NCBI RefSeq assembly: GCF_030814715.1
Contig: NZ_JAUSVO010000004.1
Coordinates: 496,001-560,000 of the forward strand
DNA from: Kaistia dalseonensis
Lineage (GTDB): Bacteria; Pseudomonadota; Alphaproteobacteria; Rhizobiales; Kaistiaceae
Length of the DNA stretch: 64,000 bases
Direction: 5' to 3'
Under the pieces are notes generated by a model. That model did no database searches. It had not been told where the DNA came from and saw only the letters and a list, made by a program, of their open reading frames with translations. The position numbers were made by a program, and so were the translations under genes. This document shows, piece after piece, positions 27,970-36,943 of this stretch; position 1 is the stretch's first letter, and every line of letters begins with the position of its first letter.

Positions 27970-30419
27970 GACTCCACGACGGCGCCGAGGCCAGCGAGTT
28001 CGAGGGGGCGGAATTCGTGCTTGTCCTTGCCCGAGACCCGTTCCGACCACGGATCGACCTGCGCGAAGCGCTGGGAGAAGACGAAGGCGTCGAAATAGCG
28101 GGCGCGGCGCTCGACATCGTCGAGAACCTGGCGGCGGATCTCGGCAACGCCGACCCGCTTCGCCCATTTGTAGATGCGCTCGAGATAGCGCGCCTGCTCG
28201 CGATACATCTGCACGAGCGCCACGATCACCTCGATCGCTTCGTCCTCGCTGCGCACCTGCCCCAGGACCTCGGTGCCCTTGATGTCGAGGCCGGCGGCGC
28301 CTGCGAAATGGATCTCGTAGCCCGAGTCGACGCAGATGATGCCGACATCCTTGCAGGTCGCCTCGGCACAGTTTCGCGGACAGCCGGAGACCGCCATCTT
28401 CACCTTGGCCGGCGTCCAGGACCCCCACATGAATTTCTCGATGCGAATGCCGAGACCGGTCGAATCCTGCGTGCCGAAGCGGCACCAATCGGTGCCGACA
28501 CACGTCTTCACGGTCCTCAGCCCCTTGGCATAGGCGTGGCCGGAGACGAAGCCGGCCTCGCCGAGATCAGCCCAGACGGCCGGCAGGTCCTCCTTGCGGA
28601 TGCCGAGCATGTCGATGCGCTGGCCGCCGGTGACCTTCACGGCGGGAATCGCGAACTTGTCCACCACGTCGGCGATCGCGCGCAACTCCTTCGCCGAGGT
28701 CATGCCGCCCCACATGCGCGGCACGACAGAATAGGTTCCATCCTTCTGGATGTTGGCGTGGACGCGCTCATTGACGAAACGCGACTGGTAATCGTCGGCA
28801 TATTCGTCGGGCCAGTCGGCGACGAGGTAGTAGTTCAGCGCCGGCCGGCACTTGGCACAGCCGCAGGAGGTCTTCCATTCGAGCACCTGCATCACGGCCG
28901 GGATGGTCTTCAGCCCCTTGGCGCGGATCAGGCGGCGGACATCGTCATGGCCGAAATGAGTACAGGGGCACATAGGCTGCACGGCGGCGGGATTATAGGC
29001 GTCGCCCAGCGTGACCTTCATCAACTGCTCGACGAGCCCGGTGCAACTGCCGCACGAGGCGGAAGCCTTGGTGTGGGCGCGTACCTCATCGAGGCTGGTC
29101 AACCCCTTGGCTGTGATCGTGCCGGTGATCTTGCCCTTGCAGACGCCGTTGCAGCCGCAGATTTCCGCATCATCCGGCAGGGCAGCAACGGCCGCGAGAG
29201 GGTCCTGCTTGGCCCCTCCCTGGAAGGACTGGCCGAAGATGAGCGTGTCGCGCATCTCCGAAATGTCGGTCTTGCGTCTCGTCAGGTCGTTGAACCATGC
29301 GCCGTCGGCGGTCTCGCCGAACAGTACGGTGCCGATGACGCGATTGTCCTGGAGGATGACGCGCTTGTAGACGCCGGCCGAGGCATCGCGGAGCACGATC
29401 TCCTCGCGGTCGTCACCATCTGCGAAATCCCCGACGGAATAGAGATCGATGCCCGTGACCTTGAGCTTGGTGGGCGTATCCGAATGAACGAATGCGCGGC
29501 TGCCGTCGCCGGCGAGGCCGGCGGCCGCGACGCGCGCCATTTCGTAGAGCGGCGCGACGAGGCCATAGACCCGTCCGCCCACCTCCGCGCATTCGCCGAG
29601 CGCCAGGATCGAGGGATCGGACGTCACCATGCGGTCGTCGACGACGATGCCGCGATTGACCGTGAGCCCGGCCTCCTTCGCGAGCGCCACGTTCGGCCGG
29701 ATGCCGACCGCCATCACGACGAGGCTCGCCGGGATGATCGTGCCGTCGGCGAGCTCGACGCCCTCGACCTTGCCATTGCCGATGATCGCCTTGGTGTTGG
29801 CCTTGGTGATGACCTTGATGCCGCGCGCCGCGATGGCGGCTTGCAGCAGATGGCCGGCGGCCGGATCGAGCTGGCGCTCCATCAATGTCGGCATGACATG
29901 GAGCACAGTCACGTCCATGCCGCGCTCGTTGAGGCCGGCGGCCGCCTCGAGACCGAGCAATCCACCGCCGATCACCACGGCCTTCGCGCGGGCTTGCGCC
30001 GCGAGCAGCATGGCGTTGACGTCATCGAGGTCCCGATAGGTGAGAACGCCCGGCAGGTCGTTGCCGGGAACCGGGATGATGAACGGCACCGAGCCGGTTG
30101 CGATGACGAGACGATCGAAGCGCTCGCTCACGCCATGGTCGGAGGTTACCGTCCTGGCGTCGCGGTCGATCGCGATGATCCGGTGTCCCTTCCACAGCGC
30201 GATGCCATGGCGCTCGTACCAGCCGTCGCCATGGATGACGATCTCTTCGAAGGACTTCTCGCCGGAGAGCACGGGCGACAGCATGATGCGGTCATAGTTC
30301 ACGCGCGATTCAGCGTTGAAGATCGTGATGTCGTGGTGGCCGGGGGCGGCCTCCAGCAGATGCTCGAGCATGCGGCCCGGCGCCATGCCATTTCCGACGA
30401 TGACGAGTTTTTCGGTCAT
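27966..30419 (-). CDS. nirB: assimilatory nitrite reductase [NAD(P)H] large subunit
   Basis: 817-aa flavo-sirohaem enzyme converting nitrite to ammonium. Domain order: FAD/NAD-binding reductase (VIVGNGMAPG at residues 5-14), two BFD-type cysteine clusters (CGCNGVCKG...CGSC and CPCTHFG...CGCAKC), then sirohaem/[4Fe-4S] domains with C-x5-C (CVGTDWC) and C-x3-C (CPRNC). The start at 30419 has AGGA six bases upstream. Twenty bases after narK; overlaps nirD by 4. Sirohaem synthesis genes are not in the window. Confidence 0.94.
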   Translation of the reverse strand: MTEKLVIVGNGMAPGRMLEHLLEAAPGHHDITIFNAESRVNYDRIMLSPVLSGEKSFEEIVIHGDGWYERHGIALWKGHRIIAIDRDARTVTSDHGVSERFDRLVIATGSVPFIIPVPGNDLPGVLTYRDLDDVNAMLLAAQARAKAVVIGGGLLGLEAAAGLNERGMDVTVLHVMPTLMERQLDPAAGHLLQAAIAARGIKVITKANTKAIIGNGKVEGVELADGTIIPASLVVMAVGIRPNVALAKEAGLTVNRGIVVDDRMVTSDPSILALGECAEVGGRVYGLVAPLYEMARVAAAGLAGDGSRAFVHSDTPTKLKVTGIDLYSVGDFADGDDREEIVLRDASAGVYKRVILQDNRVIGTVLFGETADGAWFNDLTRRKTDISEMRDTLIFGQSFQGGAKQDPLAAVAALPDDAEICGCNGVCKGKITGTITAKGLTSLDEVRAHTKASASCGSCTGLVEQLMKVTLGDAYNPAAVQPMCPCTHFGHDDVRRLIRAKGLKTIPAVMQVLEWKTSCGCAKCRPALNYYLVADWPDEYADDYQSRFVNERVHANIQKDGTYSVVPRMWGGMTSAKELRAIADVVDKFAIPAVKVTGGQRIDMLGIRKEDLPAVWADLGEAGFVSGHAYAKGLRTVKTCVGTDWCRFGTQDSTGLGIRIEKFMWGSWTPAKVKMAVSGCPRNCAEATCKDVGIICVDSGYEIHFAGAAGLDIKGTEVLGQVRSEDEAIEVIVALVQMYREQARYLERIYKWAKRVGVAEIRRQVLDDVERRARYFDAFVFSQRFAQVDPWSERVSGKDKHEFRPLELAGLGAVVES

Positions 30420-30439
30420 CTGTTCCTGTCTCCCGATCT

Positions 30440-31738
30440 TCATTTCGCTGCCGGCGCGAGGCCGGAGGAGAGGGCCGTGCCGCGGGCCATGCGGCGGATG
30501 GTGAGATGCATCCAGAGGAAGCAGGCGCTCGCCACGACGAAGAGCAGCATGAAGCAGCTCGACCAGAGCCCGGTCAGCTCGTTGAGGACACCGAACAGGA
30601 TGGGCAGGATGAAGCCGCCGAGCCCGCCGATCATGCCGACCAGCCCGCCGACGGCGCCGACATTCTTCGGATAGTAGGTCGGGATGTGCTTGTAGACGGC
30701 CGCCTTGCCGAGGCTCATCGAGAAGCCGAGGACGAAGGCGATGGCGATGAAGGCGACCGGACCGATCTCGAAATGGAACCGCATCACGCCGTCAATGCCG
30801 CGGATTGTGTAGTCCGCCGTCGGCAGCGACAGGATGAGCGTCGCGACGACGCCGATCGTGAAGGTCCAGTAGAGCACAGTCCGTGCGCCGACGCGGTCGG
30901 ACAGGACACCCCCATAGGCGCGGAAGATGCTGGCGGGCACCGAATAGGCGGCCGCCACCATGCCGGCCGTGGCGATGTCGAAGCCATAGACGCCGATCAG
31001 GTAATGCGGCAGCCACAGCGAGAGCGCGACGAAGGCACCGAAGGAGAAGAAATAGTAGAAGGCGAAGCGCCAGACGCGGGTTTCCTTCAGCGGTGCGAAT
31101 TCGCCCCAGAAGCTCTTCTTTTCCCCCGCACCATGGATCCGCCGTGCGCGGATCACGGGATCGTCCTCGGAGGTCAACCAGAAGATGACGGCCATGAGCG
31201 CGAGCGCCGCCGCCCAGACCTCGGCCACCATCTGCCAGCCGGCCGCGAGCAGCACGATCGGCGCGAAGAATTTGGTGACGGCCGCGCCGACATTGCCGAC
31301 GCCGAATATGCCGAGCGCCGTGCCCTGCCGGCTGGCCGGATAGAAGCGTGAGACATAGGCGACGCCGACCGCGAAAGAGCCGCCCGCAAGGCCGATGCCG
31401 AGTGCCGCCAGCAGCATCATCGGGTAGCTGTCGGCATAGGCGAGCAGGAAGGTCGAGACCGCGGCGGCCAGCATGGTCGCCGTATAGACGACCCGTCCGC
31501 CGAGACGGTCGGTCCAGACGCCGAGGACGACGCGGACCAGGCTTCCCGTCAGGATGGGCGTGCCGACCAGAAGGCCTATCTGTGTTTCCGACAGGCCGAG
31601 CTGCTGCTTGATGGCGACGCCGATGATCGAAAAGATCGTCCACACCGCAAAGCAGACGGTGAAGGCGATCGTGGACATGGCGAGCGCCCTGGTCGCGGCG
31701 CTGTCCCGGCCTGGGCCGGATGTGGGGGTATCCGTCAT
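30440..31738 (-). CDS. narK: nitrate/nitrite MFS transporter
   Basis: 432-aa NarK/NasA-type major facilitator with about twelve membrane segments. The nitrate-porter signature is seen twice: GLAGGSFAVGVAYVSRFYP and, in the second half, GLVGMIGGLGGFILP. The start at 31738 has GGAGCCAGC before it. First gene of the nitrate assimilation operon, preceded by a 170-base ANTAR leader and terminator, so expression should depend on NasT antitermination. Confidence 0.92.
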   Translation of the reverse strand: MTDTPTSGPGRDSAATRALAMSTIAFTVCFAVWTIFSIIGVAIKQQLGLSETQIGLLVGTPILTGSLVRVVLGVWTDRLGGRVVYTATMLAAAVSTFLLAYADSYPMMLLAALGIGLAGGSFAVGVAYVSRFYPASRQGTALGIFGVGNVGAAVTKFFAPIVLLAAGWQMVAEVWAAALALMAVIFWLTSEDDPVIRARRIHGAGEKKSFWGEFAPLKETRVWRFAFYYFFSFGAFVALSLWLPHYLIGVYGFDIATAGMVAAAYSVPASIFRAYGGVLSDRVGARTVLYWTFTIGVVATLILSLPTADYTIRGIDGVMRFHFEIGPVAFIAIAFVLGFSMSLGKAAVYKHIPTYYPKNVGAVGGLVGMIGGLGGFILPILFGVLNELTGLWSSCFMLLFVVASACFLWMHLTIRRMARGTALSSGLAPAAK

Positions 31739-31787
31739 TGCTGGCTCCATCGGCGGTGTTCGCGATACCGCGCATGTGGCTGAAACG

Positions 31788-31852
31788 AAAAAAGCCGCCG
31801 ATGAGGCCCGTTCGCCCGCTGCATGCAGCGGGACGGTGACCTGATCGGCGGC
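31788..31852 (-). terminator. leader terminator controlled by NasT antitermination
   Basis: On the minus strand GCCGCCGAT (31844-31852) pairs with ATCGGCGGC (31794-31802), followed by six Ts (31788-31793). The loop itself contains a perfect CCCGCTGCATGCAGCGGG hairpin (31815-31832). It lies 50 bases before the narK start and 10 bases after the second ANTAR hairpin. Confidence 0.88.
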
Positions 31853-31862
31853 TTTGCCTGGA

Positions 31863-31905
31863 GCGCCCGTCATTGGACGCGGATATCGTGGCCCATCTTT
31901 GGGCC
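31863..31905 (-). ncRNA. ANTAR-target two-hairpin leader RNA of the narK-nirBD-nasA operon
   Basis: Two adjacent small hairpins with six-base loops. P1: GGCCC-AAAGAU-GGGCC (31890-31905). P2: GCGUCC-AAUGAC-GGGCGC (31863-31880, one U-G pair). Both loops have A at position 1 and G at position 4, the known recognition rule for ANTAR-domain antiterminators. The linker is nine bases, and an intrinsic terminator follows. NasT, encoded just upstream, is an ANTAR protein, so this is its target with high likelihood. Confidence 0.92.
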
Positions 31906-31917
31906 TGCCGTCCTGTA

Positions 31918-31933
31918 TGCACGACGCATGCCA
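31918..31933 (-). promoter_or_regulatory. sigma-54-like promoter of the nitrate assimilation operon
   Basis: TGGCATG-CGTC-GTGCA on the minus strand matches the sigma-54 consensus TGGCACG-n4-TTGCW at 10 of 12 defined positions with correct GG/GC spacing. The predicted transcription start (~31907) falls two bases before the first ANTAR hairpin, a position that fits a functional leader. Confidence 0.6.
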
Positions 31934-32042
31934 GCCGCGGCGTGCCATGCCGTGGTCAGCAATTTCAATATGTTGACGGGTGATGGCCCTCCTGGCAGCG
32001 GTCTGCAGCAGGCCGACGGCTGGTCAATCGCTGCGCAGAAGC

Positions 32043-32057
32043 GCGCAAAGTTTGCGC
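32043..32057. promoter_or_regulatory. palindrome upstream of the nas promoter, possible NtrC site
   Basis: GCGCAAA-G-TTTGCGC is a perfect 15-bp palindrome about 140 bp upstream of the predicted sigma-54 start, a usual distance for an enhancer. It resembles NtrC sites (GC-rich ends, A/T centre) only loosely. A one-base loop makes an RNA hairpin unlikely. Confidence 0.35.
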
Positions 32058-32067
32058 AAGGGTGGCG

Positions 32068-33294
32068 TCAGCCGGCCGCGTCGGTGCCGCGGAGATAGTC
32101 GTCTATGTGGTCGGGATCGAAGATGCGGCCGTCGAAGAAGCCATCCGGGCCGAGAACCAGGCTGGCGCCGGCCGACCCGACCGGCGTGGCCCGCATGAGG
32201 GCACCCTCGATCTTGGCGTTCGCGCCCGGCAATGCCACGCCGAGCGGCTTCAGCGCGGCGCGATAGAGGTCCGGCCGATAGGTTTCGCGCGCGATCAGTT
32301 CGTTCTGCGCGTTCAGCGTCACCTGTCCCCAGCGCACTATCTGCGCGTAGAACCACAAGGCGTGGCTTTTCCAAGGGAAGGTTGCGGCCTTGGCCTGCGG
32401 CAGGAAGAAATCGGGCACATGCACGACGCCGTCCCCGACGGGGATGCGCCCGGAGAGCGCCGGCATGAACCAGTCCGGCGGGCAATCGACATAGCCGGGG
32501 CCGGCTAGCAGGCGGGCGAGTTCGGCATGGTTATCCGCCGCCCCACACCATTCCGCCGCCCGGTAGAGCGCTCGCAACAGCGCCGCGAGAGCCTCGGGAT
32601 TGGCATCCGCCCAACGCGCGGCGACGCCGAGCACCTTTTCAGGGCTCGATTTCCAGATCATCGCCTTCGCCGTGACGATCCGTCCGACCTGCTTGTCAAC
32701 CGCCGCCGTGTTCCAGGGCTCGCCGGCGCAATAGCCGTCGATCCGGCCGGCACCGAGCGCATCGGCCATGAGCGGCGGCGGCAGGATGACGATCTCGATG
32801 TCGCGATCGGGATCGATGCCGGAGGCCGCGAGCCAGTAGCGGAGTTCGTAATTGTGCCCGGAATGGGGATGCACGACGGCAAAGCGCAGCGGTTCCGCGG
32901 CTTGCACTCCGCGCCGGGCGACCACGGCCTTCAACGCGATGCCGGTCATGGTCGGATCGAGGTCGGGGAGGGCGCCTTCCGCGGTCATCGCGCTCCAGAG
33001 CGCCGTCGAAACGGTGACGGCGTTGCCGCCGAGGCCGAGCGCCATCGGCGCCCACGTGCGAGCGGCCAGCGGGCTCAGGCCGAGGTTGCAGGCGATCGGC
33101 ATTGGCGCCAGCATGTGCGCGACATCGAAATGGCCGACGGCGAGGCGGTCGCGGATATTCGCCCAGGAAATCTCGCGCACGAGCGTGAGTTCCAGCCCTT
33201 CCCGCGCCGCAAAACCCATTTCGCGCGCCACGACGAGCAGTGCGCTGTCGAGCAGTGGCATGAAACCGGCGCGGATCTGGAAATCCGCGCTCAT
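32068..33294 (-). CDS. nasS: nitrate/nitrite sensor NasS
   Basis: 408-aa periplasmic-binding-protein fold of the NrtA family but with no signal peptide (MSADFQIRAGFMPLLDSALL), so it works in the cytoplasm. In NasS/NasT systems this protein holds NasT inactive until nitrate or nitrite binds. Family segments seen: GHFDVAHMLAPMP, the GGNAVTVS loop and the YCAGEPWNTAA motif. The ATG overlaps the nasT stop by 4 bases. Next downstream on the same strand is the ANTAR leader of narK. Confidence 0.9.
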   Translation of the reverse strand: MSADFQIRAGFMPLLDSALLVVAREMGFAAREGLELTLVREISWANIRDRLAVGHFDVAHMLAPMPIACNLGLSPLAARTWAPMALGLGGNAVTVSTALWSAMTAEGALPDLDPTMTGIALKAVVARRGVQAAEPLRFAVVHPHSGHNYELRYWLAASGIDPDRDIEIVILPPPLMADALGAGRIDGYCAGEPWNTAAVDKQVGRIVTAKAMIWKSSPEKVLGVAARWADANPEALAALLRALYRAAEWCGAADNHAELARLLAGPGYVDCPPDWFMPALSGRIPVGDGVVHVPDFFLPQAKAATFPWKSHALWFYAQIVRWGQVTLNAQNELIARETYRPDLYRAALKPLGVALPGANAKIEGALMRATPVGSAGASLVLGPDGFFDGRIFDPDHIDDYLRGTDAAG

Positions 33295-33890
33295 GAGTCC
33301 GCTCCGGGATCGAGCAGCCCCGCGGCGGTGACGAGGCTTTGGGCAATGTCGCTGATCTTGCGGTTCTGGTTCATCGCGGTCTTCCTCAGCAGCGCATAGG
33401 CGGCTTCCTCGGAAAGGCCGCGCGATTTCATCAGGATCCCCTTGGCGCGATCGATCAGCTTGCGATGCTCGAGCTCGCCGCGCACTTTTTCGAGTTCCTG
33501 CTCCATGCGGGCAAAGGCGTTGAAGCGGCTGATCGCCATGTCGAGGATCGGCTTCACGCGCTCCTTGCGCATGCCATCGACGACATAGGCCGATACGCCC
33601 GCCTCGACGGCAGCTTCGATCGACGCCTGGTCGGACCGGTCGACGAACATCGCGATCGGCCGCTTAACCGCGCGCGAGAGCTGGAACATGTTCTCCAGCA
33701 TGTCGCGATTGGGGTTTTCGAGGTCGATGACGATCACGTCGGGTTCGATCTCGGCTATGCGGCGCGCTATTCCCGCCACGTCGTAGACGAGCGTCACGCG
33801 CTCATGGCCTGCATCGCGCAGCCCTGCTTCGATGATCGAAGCCCGTATGCGGTTCTCGTCGATGACCAGGATGCTGAGCGCGGCAGCCAT
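33291..33890 (-). CDS. nasT: ANTAR-domain antiterminator NasT
   Basis: 199-aa response-regulator-like protein: receiver domain (residues about 5-120, with the DVIVIDLENPNRD strand) followed by a coiled-coil linker and an ANTAR RNA-binding domain (RKLIDRAKGILMKSRGLSEE). It binds two-hairpin leaders with A1/G4 hexaloops and stops terminator formation. The start at 33890 has GGAG upstream. Co-transcribed with nasS; target is the leader at 31863-31905. Confidence 0.92.
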   Translation of the reverse strand: MAAALSILVIDENRIRASIIEAGLRDAGHERVTLVYDVAGIARRIAEIEPDVIVIDLENPNRDMLENMFQLSRAVKRPIAMFVDRSDQASIEAAVEAGVSAYVVDGMRKERVKPILDMAISRFNAFARMEQELEKVRGELEHRKLIDRAKGILMKSRGLSEEAAYALLRKTAMNQNRKISDIAQSLVTAAGLLDPGADS

Positions 33891-34072
33891 CAGCCAGCCG
33901 CTCCATGGGGAATGGCCCGTTGCTGACGACGGGATTGGCCATGTTGACGTCCTGAGCGCAGCGGCCGGCTCTTTCGAAACAGGGAACGATGCCTTCGCAT
34001 AGCACACCGGTTCGACTTGATCGATGATTGCGGTGGGACGATCGTCGGCGGGCGCGCCTCTTTGGGGCGGCG

Positions 34073-34834
34073 TCAGGCCAGAGATGGATCCGAGTCGATG
34101 ATGGCGCGGATTTCGCCCTCGACAATGTCGAGAATATGATTGATCGCGCCGACAGCCTGATCCGCGTCGCCAGCCACGATCGCGTCGGCGAGATCGCGAT
34201 GGGGCGGAAACGAGGCGAGGCCGAAGCCGTCGCGGCCGAACGGCGATTCGGCCGAACGCTCCAGGGCGTGGTCCAGGCTGAGCAGGATCTGCCCGAACAT
34301 CGGATTGCCCGATGCCTCATAGATCGCGCCATGAAAGGCCGCGTCCGCCTTGCGCCAGGGACGACGACCAAAGACATCGGCAAGCAGGATATCGCAGAGG
34401 CGGGAAATCTCGGTGCGCTGCGCAGGTCGCGCGTTCAGCGTCGCCTTGCGCACCACCTCGCTCTCCAGCGCCCGCCGCACTTCGAGCAGGCGCAGCAGCG
34501 CCTCGCCCTCGAGGCGGATCATGGTCGGCACGTGCCCCTTCGACGAGGGCACGCGGGCCACGAGGAAGGTGCCGGCGCCACGGCGGCGGCGGATGATGCC
34601 GAGCCCCTCCCAGCGGTTCAGCGCCTCGCGGATCGTGGTGCGCCCCACGCCGAGCCGCTCGGCGAGCGAGATTTCCGGCGGAATGCGATCACCGACGCCG
34701 AGACCGGCGCGCTCGATCATTTCGGCCAGCGCGTCCAGTACGGCCACGCCGCGCGTCGTCGTATTGATGCGCTCGAGATATTGCGCCGCGTCGCGGCTTG
34801 GTGGCTCGATCGCGAGTTTATCGGTGGGTGTCAC
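34073..34834 (-). CDS. GntR/FadR-family transcriptional regulator
   Basis: 253-aa protein with an N-terminal GntR winged helix (residues about 30-95, PEISLAERLGVGRTTIREALNRWEGLG) and a C-terminal helical FCD effector domain in which acidic/His residues (DAAFHGAIYEASGN) could bind a metal and a carboxylate. The GTG start at 34834 overlaps the stop of the PLP enzyme gene (GTGA), so it is the last gene of the peptide-importer operon and probably autoregulates it. Confidence 0.86.
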   Translation of the reverse strand: MTPTDKLAIEPPSRDAAQYLERINTTTRGVAVLDALAEMIERAGLGVGDRIPPEISLAERLGVGRTTIREALNRWEGLGIIRRRRGAGTFLVARVPSSKGHVPTMIRLEGEALLRLLEVRRALESEVVRKATLNARPAQRTEISRLCDILLADVFGRRPWRKADAAFHGAIYEASGNPMFGQILLSLDHALERSAESPFGRDGFGLASFPPHRDLADAIVAGDADQAVGAINHILDIVEGEIRAIIDSDPSLA

Positions 34835-36039
34835 GCTTGACCAAGTTTCCTGCGTGGCTGCTCAAGCCCCAGCAACTCACCGAGCGCCTTGACCAGCAGA
34901 TCCATCTGTTCGCGCGTGTTATAGCCCTGACAGGACAAACGCGCGATATGGTGGCCCTGCCATTCGAAGACGGGGATTTCTATGCCGTAATCGCGCAGCA
35001 GCGCATCATGCACCGCGATGGGATCGCAGGGCGGGATCGGCATGGCGACCATCTGCGGCGCCGAAAGCGAAGGGGCGGAGAGGGCGGGCAGGCCGAAGAG
35101 GTCGCGAACGCGCGCTGCCGTCTCCTGCGCCAGGCGGCTGCATTCGGCCGCGACCTGCCACCAGTCATGATCGCGACGGAAGGCGAGCGCCGACGGCACG
35201 GCGAGCCAGGGCGAAGGATCCCGCGTCCCCTGCATCTCGACTTCGTCGACGAACGCCGAAGCGCCGAACGGACCGCGCACGCCCGGCTCCTTGTTGTCAG
35301 CCGTCCAGCCATGGCTGATGACCAGAGGATCGATCATCGCCTGCCATTCCGGCCGCACATGCAGAAAGGCCGAACCCTTCGGCGACATCAGCCATTTGTG
35401 GCAATTGCCGGAATAGAAGTCGGCGCCGAGCGCATCGAGATCGAGCGGGATATGGCCCGGCGTATGGGCGCCGTCGATCACGCTCCAGATGCCGCGCTGC
35501 CGCGCCTCGGCGACGAGGCGTTCGATCGGGAAGAGCAACGCCGTCGGCGAGGTGATGTGGCTGAGGAACAGCAGGCGGGTGCGATCGGTGAAGCCGGCGA
35601 GCACGGCGTCGTGAAAGGCCTCGGCGGAGTTCAGCGGCAGCGCGATCTCGACGGTGACGATCTTCGCGCCCGTGCGCCGCGCGATGAAGAGCAGCGTCTT
35701 TTCCAGCGCGCTATATTCGTGGTTCGTCGTCAGGATCTCATCGCCCGGCTTCAGCGGCAGGGACTGGAGCGCGATGTTGAGCCCGGTCGTGGCGTTGGTA
35801 ACCTGTGCGAGGCTGTCGGCATCCGTGCCGAGCTCGGCGGCGAGGGCCGTGCGGGCGACGCGGAGATTGGCGGCGAGGCCACGGCGCGAATCGAGGAATT
35901 CGACCGGCTGGCGCTCGAGCTTCAGCTGCCAGCGCTGGTAATCCTCGAAGACCGGACGCGGGCAGGCGCCGAAGGAGCCGTGGTTGAGGAACACGACTTC
36001 GGGGTCGAGAAGGAAATGCTGGGTCAGGTTGGTCGTCAC
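34831..36039 (-). CDS. class-V aminotransferase / isopenicillin-N-epimerase-like PLP enzyme
   Basis: 402-aa PLP-dependent enzyme of the CefD-like class-V group. The N-terminal FLNHGSFGACPRPVFEDYQ, the VTNATTGLNIAL cofactor loop, VIDGAHTPGHIPLD and the PLP-lysine motif SGNCHKWLMSPKG are visible. It starts 1 base after the permease stop in a peptide ABC operon, so it probably acts on an amino acid or small peptide brought in by that importer (epimerase, C-S lyase or aminotransferase). Exact reaction unknown. Confidence 0.8.
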   Translation of the reverse strand: MTTNLTQHFLLDPEVVFLNHGSFGACPRPVFEDYQRWQLKLERQPVEFLDSRRGLAANLRVARTALAAELGTDADSLAQVTNATTGLNIALQSLPLKPGDEILTTNHEYSALEKTLLFIARRTGAKIVTVEIALPLNSAEAFHDAVLAGFTDRTRLLFLSHITSPTALLFPIERLVAEARQRGIWSVIDGAHTPGHIPLDLDALGADFYSGNCHKWLMSPKGSAFLHVRPEWQAMIDPLVISHGWTADNKEPGVRGPFGASAFVDEVEMQGTRDPSPWLAVPSALAFRRDHDWWQVAAECSRLAQETAARVRDLFGLPALSAPSLSAPQMVAMPIPPCDPIAVHDALLRDYGIEIPVFEWQGHHIARLSCQGYNTREQMDLLVKALGELLGLEQPRRKLGQA

Positions 36040-36040
36040 G

Positions 36041-36943
36041 TCAGCGCCCTTTCAGGGTCGGGTCGAGAGCATCGCGCAGGCCGTCGCCGAGCAACGATGC
36101 GGCAAGGATGGTAACCGCGAGGGCAAGGACCGGGAAAACGGCCATGTGCCAGTAGAAGTACATGAAATTCATGCCGACATTGATCATCTGGCCCCAGCTG
36201 GGCGTTGGCGGCTGGACGCCGATGCCGAGGAAGGAGAGCGAGGCTTCAAGCATCATGGCGAGCGGAATGGCGAGCACGAAGCCGACGATCACGGGCGAGA
36301 CCGAGTTCGGAATCAGATGGCGCCAGACGATGTGCCAGGGCGAGGCGCCGAGCGCCTGCGCCGCCATGATGAACTCCTTCTCGCGGAAGGATTTGACCTG
36401 CGCGCGGACGAGCAGGCAGACATTGACCCAGCCGAAGAGGCCCGCGATCAGCACGATCGCCCAGACGCCGCCGCGCGTCAGCGTTGCGAGCAGCAGGGCC
36501 GCGAGAAGCGGCGGCACGACCGAGAAGAGCTCGATGATGCGCATGACCGCCCAATCGAAGCGGCCGCCGAGATAGCCGGCGAGCGCCCCCATCGGCAGGC
36601 CGAGCAGCAGGCTGAACAAGGCCGCCGAGAGCCCGATGCCGAGCGAGACGCGCGCGCCGTAGATGATGCGGGTGAAGAAGTCGCGGCCGAGATCGTCAAT
36701 GCCGAACCAATGCTCGGCCGAGGGGAATGAGAGCGCCTTGGTGAGGAAGGCCTGGTCGTTCGGCCCCGTCTTGCTGATGAGCGGGGCGAAGATCGCCATC
36801 AGCACGATGACGAGCAGGACGATGCCGGCGACGAGCGCGGCCTTGTTGGCGGCAAAGCGCCGCCAGGCGAGATAGGCCGGGCTGCGCCGCTTCTGGCCGT
36901 CGGGTCGCGAAAGGGCGGGGCTGGTGGTGGCGATTTCGGTCAA
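36041..36943 (-). CDS. peptide-type ABC transporter permease (DppC-like)
   Basis: 300-aa inner-membrane subunit of the BPD_transp_1 type with an N-terminal OppC/DppC extension and six hydrophobic segments. The EAA loop is around AQALGASPWHIVWRHLIPN. The ATG overlaps the dppB-like stop by 4 bases. Pairs with the upstream permease to form the pore. Confidence 0.9.
   Translation of the reverse strand: MTEIATTSPALSRPDGQKRRSPAYLAWRRFAANKAALVAGIVLLVIVLMAIFAPLISKTGPNDQAFLTKALSFPSAEHWFGIDDLGRDFFTRIIYGARVSLGIGLSAALFSLLLGLPMGALAGYLGGRFDWAVMRIIELFSVVPPLLAALLLATLTRGGVWAIVLIAGLFGWVNVCLLVRAQVKSFREKEFIMAAQALGASPWHIVWRHLIPNSVSPVIVGFVLAIPLAMMLEASLSFLGIGVQPPTPSWGQMINVGMNFMYFYWHMAVFPVLALAVTILAASLLGDGLRDALDPTLKGR

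Noticed and set aside
28017-30674. 885-codon open frame on the plus strand opposite nirB
   Set aside because: It is the complementary-strand shadow of nirB caused by high GC; it is rich in Arg, Asp and His and has no family motifs, while nirB on the other strand is complete.
32043-32057. Palindrome after nasS read as a transcription terminator
   Set aside because: Only one base between the arms and no T-run; a protein-binding site is more plausible.
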